In this document: piece by piece, positions 9,601-17,152 of the stretch
Layout: each line of letters begins with the position of its first letter
Numbering within the stretch: the first letter of the stretch is position 1
Assembly: GCA_049975425.1 (NCBI GenBank)
Contig: JBNGDI010000012.1
Location: 16,890-80,889, forward strand
Length of the DNA: 64,000 nucleotides
Direction: 5' to 3'
From: HyVt-105 sp049975425
GTDB taxonomy: Bacteria; Bacteroidota; Bacteroidia; Bacteroidales; VadinHA17
Made by a program: the position numbers and the translations under genes
The notes under the pieces: model-generated
Told to the model about the DNA's origin: nothing
The model's database searches: none
What the model saw: the letters and a program-made list of their open reading frames with translations, nothing else

Positions 9601-9700
9601 GCAACGATTCGACGACCGATCTCCTGTCCAGGGTATTGCTTTCCGGACGGGCGATGATCGCGAAAAGTTGCATCAGGGCTTTTAATATCTTTTCACTCAT
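6611..9700 (-). CDS. Large ABC transporter: ATPase fused to ABC-2-type membrane domain, with TerB-like N-terminal region
   Basis: A 1029-residue single-chain half transporter of ABCG-like layout. Residues about 1-150 are helical and TerB-like (FSKSDGDTVTDQE). A region at about 165-255 carries an FHA-like GSSIR segment. The ATPase domain follows with Walker A GASGAGKST near 290, signature ISGGQRKR and Walker B LFLDEPTSG. A membrane domain with about five segments follows, then a roughly 170-residue charged extramembrane region and a last transmembrane helix before the C-terminus. Substrate is unknown. It is transcribed alone, converging on siaBC and divergent from the S9 peptidase. Confidence 0.88.
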   Translation of the reverse strand: MSEKILKALMQLFAIIARPESNTLDRRSVVESLLKRQLNQELVKEYLMVFDGYYSIHQDRQKEKDKRKHRISSSSVRVLKICTEINDELTTRQKIIVLFQLLEFSKSDGDTVTDQELEFIKTVAETFNIPEDEYIRLKGFVLYPFEQIPNSSRVMLIDNNKKFAHPKVKHIYAESIQGQIRILNVEIANMYLVRYIGQSELYMNGQLIQQDKVYVFNTGSSIRDPKSKPIYYGDVISQFVAELQESRIVYEAREIEYHFSGGKVGLHRMSFEAESGRLIGIMGASGAGKSTLLNVLNGSNNPSNGQVIINGMDIHREKEKVEGLIGFVSQDDLLIEELTVYQNLYYNARLCFDNYTEEELVEAVIRVLQNLGLYEIKDIQVGTPLNKKISGGQRKRLNIALELIREPAVLFLDEPTSGLSSRDSENIMDLLKELTLKGKLVFVVIHQPSSDIFKMFDKLLILDTGGYLIYDGDPIESIIYFKSRIHHANWNESECHVCGNVNPEQIFNIVEANVLDEYGKVTPTRKISPEEWNEYYQEFVKNTRKKLKPSADIPKISFKIPNKLKQFRVFVQRDILSKLANVQYLSITFLEAPILALLLSFLIKYYDVGAGNEYGYTLFNNSNIPVYLFMGVIIAIFMGLSVSAEEIIKDRKILKREAFLNLSWGSYVMSKVTVQFSISAIQALTFVLIGNSIIEIRGMYWHYWLILFSCWASANLMGMVISDSFKTVVTIYILIPFLVIPQIILSGIIVKYEKLNPVISNPKTIPWYGELITARWGYEALAVHQFKENAFERNFYDIDKIRSNADFKKLYWSTSMDNKLDQIEMNLADPGKEEVLKKDLKLVRNEIGKELARNPLIPFDHMEQLYPDRITPEVLDSARTYIETVRVYNRKRSNAALQRRDEIIQDMMSRLGREGFNQLQRNHKNDRLTEFVTNANETSRIIEYRDDLIQKMDPIYMDPEHPFIKAHFYAPQKKLFGYTINTFWMNLAVIWIMTAIFLIALYYRWLKKFLDFAERLSSRFSSQEDVEEI

Positions 9701-9734
9701 CAGTCAGAATGATTCTTTTTCCGGGTTTTGAGGC

Positions 9735-9789
9735 TAAATTTAGTAAAACCCTTTTACTTTCTTTTCCGATCTGCATTTTTTATTCTTTG
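9735..9789. promoter_or_regulatory. Divergent promoter region, ABC transporter / S9 peptidase
   Basis: TAAATTTA (9735-9742) is a palindrome readable as TAnnTTTA on either strand. TATTCTTTG (9781-9789) resembles the Bacteroidota -7 box with one extra base, about 48 bases before the S9 peptidase ATG. Weak, motif-only evidence. Confidence 0.25.
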
Positions 9790-9837
9790 AAAAATCAGAA
9801 ACGGTCATTATTATTGCTTCTTAAATTTACTCGAATC

Positions 9838-11982
9838 ATGAAGAAACATATTCTGTTTCCTTTCCTGCTTTTTATTTTGACAGGCCCTGCCGCCGGGCAG
9901 GGTAAGCTGTTTACCATGGAAGAAGCCGTGCTTGGCGGGTACGGTGCCTTGTCTCCCGCGCGGCTCAGACAGTTGCAATGGCGCAGCCCGGATACGTTTA
10001 CCTGGGTGGAAAACGATACGGTATATGAATCGTCGGTGAATGGTTCTGGCAAAACGGTTGCCTTTACCCTGGAAGACCTCAACAGGATGCTCGGCAGACG
10101 AAAGCTTGAGGAGGTTTCCGGGATCCCCCGTTTTGAATGGGAAGGTCCGAACATAATTGCTTTCCGCACTTCTTCGGTTTTCTGCCGTGCCGATATGACC
10201 GGGGAAAAGGTGCTTTCCGTAATCAATATACCGCAGGATGCCGGCACGGTAGAAATGGCGCCCGGCGGTCAGGTTATGGCATGGACCCGCGGGAACCAGC
10301 TCTATGTTGATCATGCCGGCGGAAAAAGAGTTAGAATCAGTACCGATTCGATCGACGGAGTGGTATATGGCCAGTCGGTCCACCGCAACGAATTCGGCAT
10401 TTCCGGGGGGCTGTTCTTCAGCCCTTCCGGGAAATCTCTTGCCTTTTACCGGAAGGATGAACGAAACGTAACGGAATATCCCATTGTGAACTTTATGACC
10501 CGGGTAGCTACCCCCGAACCTGTAAGGTATCCCATGGCGGGGATGGATAGCGAGGTGGTGAAAGTAGGGGTGTATCATGCGGAAACAGATGAAATTCTGT
10601 ATCTTGAAACAGGGGAGCCTGCCGTGCAATATCTAACCAATCTGGCATGGACTCCGGACGAAAAGTATATTCTTGTTGCCCATCTTAACAGGGAACAGAA
10701 TCACATGCAAATGAAGCTTTATGATGCATCTGACGGGAGTTTCGTGAAGACCCTTTTCGAGGAATGCGATGAACGGTATGTGGAGCCTCAGCATCCGGCA
10801 TTATTTCTTCCCGGAAGCTCCACCCGTTTCGTATGGCAATCGAGAAGAGACGGTTACAATCATCTGTACCTGTACGATCTTCAGGAAGGCTTTATCCACC
10901 AGATTACCCGGGGAGAGTGGGAAGTAACGCGCTTGCTGGGGTTCGGCAGGAAAGGCGGTAATGTTTATTTCGAGGCCACCGAAGCCGGTCCGCTGGAAAG
11001 ACAGGTATATACGGTTTCTACGGCCGGGGGGCGCCTGAAACGTCTCACTGCCGAACCCGGAACCCATCAGGCCCTTCTGAATGCCGACGGTACCTGGTTC
11101 CTCGATACCTGGTCGAACATTGACACGCCACTGGTTACCGCCCTTACAGGAACCGGGAATAGAAAAGGCAGGATCCTGAAAAAATCGGATAATCCTTTGA
11201 AGGAGTATGCCCTGGGAGATATTGAAGTGGGAAGCATTACGGCCGGTGACGGGGTTACCCCCCTGTATTACCGGCTGATCAAACCGGTGCCCTTTGATCC
11301 TGAAAAGAAATATCCGGTGGTGGTATATGTTTACGGCGGACCTCATGCCCAGCTGGTGACAAACGGATGGCTGGCACAATCGGGACTATGGCCGCATTAT
11401 ATGGCCCAGAGGGGATATACGGTTTTTACCCTCGATAACCGGGGTTCGGCCAACCGGGGAATGGATTTTGAAAGTATCATTCACCGGAGACTGGGAGAAA
11501 CAGAGGTAGAAGACCAGATGCGGGGGATCGAGTGGCTCAAAACACACTCCTGGGTGGATACGGCCCGTATGGGGGTGCACGGATGGAGCTATGGTGGCTT
11601 CATGACCCTGTCGCTGATGCTTCGGCATCCCGGGGTTTTCAAGGTGGGTGTTGCCGGCGGACCCGTAACCGACTGGAAATTTTACGAAGTGATGTACGGG
11701 GAAAGGTACATGGACACTCCCGACGAAAATCCGGAAGGGTATGCCCGGTCGGATCTGAAGTCACTGGCGGGTGATCTCAGGGGCAGATTGCTGCTGATCC
11801 ACGGGGCTCTTGATGATGTTGTGGTGTGGCAGCATTCTCTTACCTTCCTGCGTGCCTGCATCCAGGCGGGAACCCAGCCCGATTATTTCGTGTATCCAAC
11901 TCATCCGCATAATATCAGGGGGAGCGACCGTGTACATCTGATGAACAAGATTTCTGACTATTTTGATGATTTTTTGAAATAA
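9838..11982 (+). CDS. S9 family dipeptidyl-peptidase IV-like peptidase, secreted
   Basis: A 714-residue prolyl-oligopeptidase-clan exopeptidase. The ATG at 9838 is chosen because it gives a clean signal peptide (MKKHILFPFLLFIL, cleavage near GPAAGQ). An eight-bladed beta-propeller (DPP IV N-terminal region, about 90-450) precedes the alpha/beta hydrolase domain. The catalytic serine is in GWSYGGF (Ser about 584), the aspartate in GALDD (about 659) and the histidine in HPHNIRG (about 689-691). It probably releases dipeptides in the periplasm; Bacteroidota use such enzymes in protein or peptide breakdown. No T9SS C-terminal sorting domain is present. Confidence 0.93.
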   Translation: MKKHILFPFLLFILTGPAAGQGKLFTMEEAVLGGYGALSPARLRQLQWRSPDTFTWVENDTVYESSVNGSGKTVAFTLEDLNRMLGRRKLEEVSGIPRFEWEGPNIIAFRTSSVFCRADMTGEKVLSVINIPQDAGTVEMAPGGQVMAWTRGNQLYVDHAGGKRVRISTDSIDGVVYGQSVHRNEFGISGGLFFSPSGKSLAFYRKDERNVTEYPIVNFMTRVATPEPVRYPMAGMDSEVVKVGVYHAETDEILYLETGEPAVQYLTNLAWTPDEKYILVAHLNREQNHMQMKLYDASDGSFVKTLFEECDERYVEPQHPALFLPGSSTRFVWQSRRDGYNHLYLYDLQEGFIHQITRGEWEVTRLLGFGRKGGNVYFEATEAGPLERQVYTVSTAGGRLKRLTAEPGTHQALLNADGTWFLDTWSNIDTPLVTALTGTGNRKGRILKKSDNPLKEYALGDIEVGSITAGDGVTPLYYRLIKPVPFDPEKKYPVVVYVYGGPHAQLVTNGWLAQSGLWPHYMAQRGYTVFTLDNRGSANRGMDFESIIHRRLGETEVEDQMRGIEWLKTHSWVDTARMGVHGWSYGGFMTLSLMLRHPGVFKVGVAGGPVTDWKFYEVMYGERYMDTPDENPEGYARSDLKSLAGDLRGRLLLIHGALDDVVVWQHSLTFLRACIQAGTQPDYFVYPTHPHNIRGSDRVHLMNKISDYFDDFLK

Positions 11983-12024
11983 CCGGCGGCGGCAGGCATT
12001 CCGGTGATAGGGTTAATTTACTGA

Positions 12025-13281
12025 TTACAGCCAGTCTTCGAGAAAAAATATTGTTTTAAACTTTTCACCCCTGCGGCGAACCGTCATCTTAATCTTACGC
12101 CCCGGTTTGCTTTCAAAAATATCATAAATTTCGTTTATGGTCATACTCAGTGCCGACTGGTCGTTGATGGAAATAATCTCGTCGCCTCGTCTCAACCCGG
12201 CCCGGTCGGCGGGAGAATTTTTTCTGATATAGGTGATCTGATAGTATGGCAATCCCGGTATAGTCGACTCTATTTCAATACCACTCATATTCTGCCTGAA
12301 TCGGTCCCGGAATGAGCGATTCGGAGAGAGCGTCAGTTTTTTGTTCGGGTAGTCTATGACCACATTGAACCGCCTCAGCACTTCTGAACCGATGCTTCCG
12401 TTCCGGTCTCCCAGTCTTGTAGCAAGTGCGGTGGAGAGTGAATCGGGATAAGCCACAATGGGTTCGTTTAAAACATAAGGCCCCAGGATGAGCTTGTTGA
12501 TCTTGCCGAGTACTCCGTGAATCTGACCGCTCAGGCCGGTACCCAGATAGGTTTCAACGGTTTTTTCTGGCAAACGGATCCTTTCGTCGGTGTGGGGATC
12601 AAGCCACAGGGCATGACTTGCTCCGAGATCGACCAGCAGTTTGACGTTGATGCGGGATCCGTCCTCCTGTTCAATCTCTGCCGTGATAAAAGGTTTTGTC
12701 CCCTGCATTTCCAGGGGGAGGGTGATGCTGTTTCTTGTATATTTCGGTTCATAAAAGATCGGATTGTGCAGGGTGATCAGCCGTCGGGAGTAATTCATTT
12801 CAATAATGAAATTATTGAACAGATCGTAGCCCACAATCCCATGTACCCGGGTTCCCAGCAGGGAGGACAGATTAAATATATTCTGCAGCAGAACATACAT
12901 GTCCTGATTGTACCCCACAATACCGTGTATACTGAACCGGTTGCCAGTGGAGTGAAGAGCCTGGATGGGTTCGCCTTCCCCCAGGCCGCTCAGCCTGACC
13001 CTCCGGCTGTATTCAAGAGAAAGACTGTCACTCAGTGACAGTTCCGTGAGAATGGCAGTTGTAAGGCCGGTATCCAGCACAAAGAAGAGGGTGTCGGAAT
13101 TGTTGATGAAGAGAGGAATGATCGAGAGGTTATTGATGAACCGGAATGGAAGGGTCACTTTCTCCTGATCGGGATCGGCAAAATACAGGTTGTTCGATCC
13201 CTGCTGTCCCCTGGCTCCATGCACGTACAGCAGCAACACAACCTTGATCATGAGAATAATATGTAACCCTTTGTTTTTCAT
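12025..13281 (-). CDS. Secreted aspartyl protease-like protein with C-terminal PDZ domain
   Basis: A 418-residue protein with a signal sequence (hydrophobic residues 6-20, ending GARGQQ). It has two retropepsin-like halves: the first has the motif FVLDTGLTTAIL, with the canonical Asp-Thr-Gly; the second has LLVDLGASHALW, where Asp-Leu-Gly replaces D-T/S-G. A PDZ domain (about 335-405, GLRRGDEIISIND) closes the protein. Bacteroidota have many such aspartyl protease family proteins of uncertain activity; the changed second motif leaves catalysis in doubt. It converges with the S9 peptidase gene and is divergent from clpB. Confidence 0.85.
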   Translation of the reverse strand: MKNKGLHIILMIKVVLLLYVHGARGQQGSNNLYFADPDQEKVTLPFRFINNLSIIPLFINNSDTLFFVLDTGLTTAILTELSLSDSLSLEYSRRVRLSGLGEGEPIQALHSTGNRFSIHGIVGYNQDMYVLLQNIFNLSSLLGTRVHGIVGYDLFNNFIIEMNYSRRLITLHNPIFYEPKYTRNSITLPLEMQGTKPFITAEIEQEDGSRINVKLLVDLGASHALWLDPHTDERIRLPEKTVETYLGTGLSGQIHGVLGKINKLILGPYVLNEPIVAYPDSLSTALATRLGDRNGSIGSEVLRRFNVVIDYPNKKLTLSPNRSFRDRFRQNMSGIEIESTIPGLPYYQITYIRKNSPADRAGLRRGDEIISINDQSALSMTINEIYDIFESKPGRKIKMTVRRRGEKFKTIFFLEDWL

Positions 13282-13486
13282 TGTCTGATATTCGTGACAA
13301 AAGTACGAAAAATCCGTATGAGACGTTTGTTGCCGTCTTTCATCCGGGTGTCAAAATGACCGGTCGAACCGGATTATCTACGCCAATATTACAGAAATAT
13401 CCCGCTTCATCACCATGGCAATGCATTTGATATTATTCTTAAAAGAATACGGAAAAGCTATTCAATAATATATAAAATTAACAGAT
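13282..13486. other. Divergent intergenic region upstream of clpB
   Basis: About 205 bases between the PDZ/aspartyl protease start and clpB. It contains an inverted repeat, TATTCTT-AA-AAGAATA, at 13434-13449, about 38 bases before the clpB ATG. This could be an operator or an AT hairpin. No CIRCE element or recognisable heat-shock site was found. Confidence 0.4.
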
Positions 13487-16108
13487 ATGAACCTGAATCA
13501 GTTCACAATAAAAGCACAGGAAGCTGTACAACATGCGTTTCAGATTGCCGAGGGGTTCGGGCATCAGGCCATAGAGCCCGGACATTTGCTGAAGGGAGTG
13601 TTGCACCATGGTGAAAATATTTCATCTTACCTGCTGGGCAAGCTGCAGATTTCCGAATCGGCTTTGGAGCAGGTTCTTGACAGCATTCTGCAATCATACC
13701 CCAGGGTTTCCGGAGGCGAGCCGTATCTGTCGCAGGCCAGCAACAAAGCCCTGCAGCAGGCTCTCAGCAAATCGAAGTCTATGGGCGACCAGTTTGTGTC
13801 AGTGGAACACATCCTTCTGGGCATACTGGCCGGCAACGACCAGGTATCCAGAATGATGAAAGATCAGGGGATAACCGAAAAAGCTCTCATGCAGGCCATT
13901 GAGTCGCTCAGAAAAGGAGCCAGAGTGAACAGCCAGACGGCTGAAGATACCTTCGACAGCCTGAACCGGTTTGCCATCAACCTGAATGAAATGGCCCGGA
14001 CCGGCAAGCTGGACCCCGTGATCGGGAGGGATGACGAGATCAGGCGGATCCTGCAGATCCTTTCCCGCCGTACCAAAAACAATCCGATCCTGATCGGCGA
14101 ACCTGGTGTGGGGAAAACAGCCATTGCCGAAGGACTGGCACACCGCATTGTGAAGGGTGATGTGCCCGAAAACCTGAAAACCAAACAGGTGTATTCCCTG
14201 GATATGGGAGCCCTGGTGGCCGGTGCAAAATACAAGGGCGAGTTCGAGGAAAGGCTCAAAGCTGTAGTGAAAGAAGTGGTGGCATCAGACGGACAAATCG
14301 TGTTGTTTATTGACGAGATCCATACCCTGGTAGGCGCCGGGAAAAGTGAAGGAGCCATGGATGCGGCCAATATTCTGAAACCCGCCCTGGCCCGCGGTGA
14401 ACTCAGGGCCATCGGGGCCACCACCCTGGGCGAATACCAGAAATATTTCGAAAAAGACAAGGCTCTGGAACGCAGGTTCCAGATCGTAATGGTGGATGAG
14501 CCTGACACCGCCAGCGCGGTTTCCATCCTCAGGGGCCTGAAAGAAAGGTATGAGAATCACCATAAAGTGAGGATCAGGGATGAAGCCATTATTGCCGCAG
14601 TGGAACTTTCACAGCGGTATATCACCGAAAGATTCCTTCCCGACAAGGCCATTGACCTGATCGATGAGGCGGCATCGAGGCTCCGGCTGGAAATGAACAG
14701 CCTCCCCGAGGAGATTGATGAAATAGAACGCCGCGTAAAACAGCTGGAGATTGAAAGGGCAGCCATCAAACGCGAAGGCGACAGGGAAAAACTTTCAGCC
14801 CTCGAGAGTGAACTGGCCAACCTGAATGATGAAAGGAACCATCTGCGGGCCAAGTGGGAGGAAGAGCGCAAACTGGTGGAGGAAATCCAGAAAATCAGGG
14901 AGCAGGTGGAGAGTATGCGTTTCGAGGCGGAAAAAGCTGAACGTGAGGGCAACTATGGCCGGGTGGCTGAATTGAGGTACGGTAAGATCAAGGACGCCGA
15001 GCAACGGATTGTGGATCTGAATAAAAAATTGCAGGAGAAACAGGGCGACTCGCCACTCATCAAAGAAGAAGTGAGTTCCGAAGATATTGCCGAGGTGGTT
15101 TCGAAATGGACAGGTATCCCCGTGAGCCGAATGCTCCAGAGTGAAAGGGAAAAACTGCTGCACCTGGAAAATGAACTGCACCGGCGGGTGGTGGGTCAGG
15201 ATGAAGCCATTGCTGCTGTGGCCGATGCTGTCAGGAGAAGCCGGGCAGGGTTGCAGGATACCCGCCGGCCCATCGGGTCGTTTATTTTCCTGGGTACCAC
15301 CGGTGTGGGAAAAACCGAACTGGCCCGTGCCCTGGCGGAGTTTCTTTTCAATGATGAAAATCTCATGACCCGTATCGATATGTCGGAGTACCAGGAGCGT
15401 CATTCGGTGTCTAGATTGATCGGGGCACCTCCCGGATATGTGGGATACGACGAAGGGGGACAGCTGACTGAAGCGGTGCGGCGTAAGCCGTATTCGGTGG
15501 TCCTGCTCGATGAGATCGAAAAGGCCCACCCCGATGTGTTCAATATCCTGCTCCAGGTGCTCGACGACGGACGGCTGACCGATAACAAGGGGCGTACGGC
15601 TAACTTTAAGAATACCATCATTATCATGACATCCAACGTGGGCTCGCATATTATCCAGGAATACCTCGGAAAAATGACCCGTGAGAACCGGGGTGAACTG
15701 ATAGAAAAATCCCGCGTTGAAGTGCTCGAATTGCTGAAACGGAGCATCCGTCCTGAATTTCTGAACAGGGTTGACGAAATCATTGTGTTCAATCCGCTTA
15801 CTGAGGAAGAGATCCGGCAGATCGTGCGCCTGCAAATGGATCAGGTGATAACCATGCTGGAGAAAAATCAGGTGCATGCCCGCTACACCGATGAAGCCGT
15901 GGCGCTGATTGCAGCCCGGGGATATGATCCCCAGTTCGGTGCCCGGCCGATCAAACGGATCATCCAGCGGCAGGTATTGAATGAAATGGCCCGTACCATC
16001 CTGAACGGAAAGATCAGCAAAGACTGTAACATTGTGATCGATGGCGGAAAAGACGGGATTGTTTTCCGTAATGCCCCTGTTCAGGAAAAAGAAAAAGAGG
16101 AAAAATAA
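13487..16108 (+). CDS. clpB: ATP-dependent chaperone ClpB
   Basis: An 873-residue disaggregase that works with DnaK to rescue aggregated proteins. It has a Clp N-domain (1-145) and AAA1 with Walker A GEPGVGKT at 204-211 and Walker B VLFIDEIHTL. The long coiled-coil M-domain (about 405-535), which separates ClpB from ClpA/ClpC, is rich in E/R/K. AAA2 has GTTGVGKTE near 603 and the arginine-finger region of the family. Length and domains are complete. An inverted repeat lies upstream, and a bidirectional terminator at 16107-16133 closes the gene. Confidence 0.97.
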   Translation: MNLNQFTIKAQEAVQHAFQIAEGFGHQAIEPGHLLKGVLHHGENISSYLLGKLQISESALEQVLDSILQSYPRVSGGEPYLSQASNKALQQALSKSKSMGDQFVSVEHILLGILAGNDQVSRMMKDQGITEKALMQAIESLRKGARVNSQTAEDTFDSLNRFAINLNEMARTGKLDPVIGRDDEIRRILQILSRRTKNNPILIGEPGVGKTAIAEGLAHRIVKGDVPENLKTKQVYSLDMGALVAGAKYKGEFEERLKAVVKEVVASDGQIVLFIDEIHTLVGAGKSEGAMDAANILKPALARGELRAIGATTLGEYQKYFEKDKALERRFQIVMVDEPDTASAVSILRGLKERYENHHKVRIRDEAIIAAVELSQRYITERFLPDKAIDLIDEAASRLRLEMNSLPEEIDEIERRVKQLEIERAAIKREGDREKLSALESELANLNDERNHLRAKWEEERKLVEEIQKIREQVESMRFEAEKAEREGNYGRVAELRYGKIKDAEQRIVDLNKKLQEKQGDSPLIKEEVSSEDIAEVVSKWTGIPVSRMLQSEREKLLHLENELHRRVVGQDEAIAAVADAVRRSRAGLQDTRRPIGSFIFLGTTGVGKTELARALAEFLFNDENLMTRIDMSEYQERHSVSRLIGAPPGYVGYDEGGQLTEAVRRKPYSVVLLDEIEKAHPDVFNILLQVLDDGRLTDNKGRTANFKNTIIIMTSNVGSHIIQEYLGKMTRENRGELIEKSRVEVLELLKRSIRPEFLNRVDEIIVFNPLTEEEIRQIVRLQMDQVITMLEKNQVHARYTDEAVALIAARGYDPQFGARPIKRIIQRQVLNEMARTILNGKISKDCNIVIDGGKDGIVFRNAPVQEKEKEEK

Positions 16109-16138
16109 AAATCCGGCAGCCAGCCGGATTTTTTTATA
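16107..16138. terminator. Bidirectional terminator between clpB and STAS gene
   Basis: An 11-bp perfect stem (16107-16117 with 16123-16133), loop of five, with an A-run on the left and a T-run on the right, so it can serve both converging transcripts. Confidence 0.85.
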
Positions 16139-16156
16139 GGAGTACCTGCTTCTTTT

Positions 16157-16507
16157 TTAACTGTAACTTTTCAGGCAGTCTTCCAGATCGTCGTAAATCT
16201 CGAAAATATTATGCAGCTGAAGAAGCTTGAATAATTCCATTACTTCAGGGGAGATATTGCACAACTTGAAATGGCCGTAATTGTTGTTGGCGGTTTTCAT
16301 GACGGAAAGGAATACCCCGAAACCGGAACTGTCAATGTAATTGATGCCTTCCAGGTTAAGAATCAGCCTGGTATTGGGTTTGTTGAAAAAACTCGTAAGC
16401 TCTTCCTTTACCGGTTCTGAAATCAGCGCATTGAACTTTTTCACATTTTCGAAGGAAACTACGTCAATGTTGTCAATTTTTTCGGTTTTCAGCAGATTAC
16501 CGCTCAT
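16157..16507 (-). CDS. STAS domain anti-sigma-factor-antagonist-like protein
   Basis: A 116-residue single STAS domain. The conserved phosphorylation/recognition motif is present as YIDSSGFGVFLS (serines near residues 62-63), as in SpoIIAA/RsbV proteins that bind anti-sigma factors or other partners depending on serine phosphorylation. It lies 10 bases downstream of an Hpt-domain gene on the same strand, so the two are probably one transcript. No serine kinase, PP2C phosphatase or sigma factor gene is adjacent, so its partner is unknown. Confidence 0.88.
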   Translation of the reverse strand: MSGNLLKTEKIDNIDVVSFENVKKFNALISEPVKEELTSFFNKPNTRLILNLEGINYIDSSGFGVFLSVMKTANNNYGHFKLCNISPEVMELFKLLQLHNIFEIYDDLEDCLKSYS

Positions 16508-16517
16508 GTTAATGGGT

Positions 16518-16874
16518 TTACAGGTTGTTTTTCACCAGTTGCAGTTCCTCAATTGCCCTGAGGCAGTTTTTCTCAAACTGGTTGATATAGTTTTCGTATT
16601 GCCCGGTTTCCTTTCCTTCCTTTGTTAGTTGCTCCAGCATTTTCAGTCTGGCTGCCTGTTCCTCCATGCCCATAATAGCCACCGATGATTTGGCCTTGTG
16701 AGCAAGCAATCCGAGCGAATGCCAGTCATTTTTCTTATGCAGTTCCCTCATTTCTTCAATGAATTCAGGTACCTGGCTGATGAAAATATCGATCATTTCC
16801 TTTACCAGTTCCTTGCTTCCCCCCGTCATTTCCTCAAGATACTTCAAATTTACCAATGATTCCTTTCCGGTCAT
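16518..16874 (-). CDS. Hpt domain-containing phosphotransfer protein
   Basis: A 118-residue helical protein matching the histidine phosphotransfer (HPt) fold. The phosphorylatable histidine is in LAHKAKSSVAIMGM near residue 53, with the usual downstream helix and Lys. It would relay phosphate between a hybrid histidine kinase and a response regulator. It is the first gene of a two-gene unit with the STAS gene. An inverted repeat (16899-16922) lies 25-48 bases upstream of its start. Confidence 0.88.
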   Translation of the reverse strand: MTGKESLVNLKYLEEMTGGSKELVKEMIDIFISQVPEFIEEMRELHKKNDWHSLGLLAHKAKSSVAIMGMEEQAARLKMLEQLTKEGKETGQYENYINQFEKNCLRAIEELQLVKNNL

Positions 16875-17152
16875 AAAATAAGATTAAAAGATAAACAAGT
16901 TCATGATGTTTGCGTCATGAACAATTGAAAGTAACAAAAATTGATATTATCTAAAAATAATAAATATTTTCATATCCTCAAAAACAACCTGATAATAACC
17001 TTCCCCGCTTTTTTTCGTAAAGATATACTGATAACAATACACATTATAATATTGTTCTCTTTTATTTTTCGGCATGCTGCCAGCAGGGGAAGAAAAAATT
17101 AGTACTTTTAAAACGTTTACGTGTATCTGAATCACAACAAACGCATGTTAAG
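16875..17152. other. AT-rich divergent intergenic region (Hpt / PorE-like)
   Basis: About 278 bases, very AT-rich, between divergent genes. It holds an inverted repeat GTTCATGA-N8-TCATGAAC at 16899-16922 and a promoter-like TACTTTTA at 17103-17110 for the plus-strand gene. No RNA gene was recognised. Confidence 0.5.
16899..16922. repeat. Inverted repeat upstream of the Hpt gene
   Basis: GTTCATGA (16899-16906) and its exact reverse complement TCATGAAC (16915-16922), eight bases apart. Position just upstream of the Hpt gene suggests an operator or leader hairpin; no regulator can be assigned. Confidence 0.5.

Noticed and set aside
14795..15877. A 360-codon minus-strand open frame inside clpB
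   Set aside because: Antisense to the highly conserved ClpB second half; no start context, no family resemblance.
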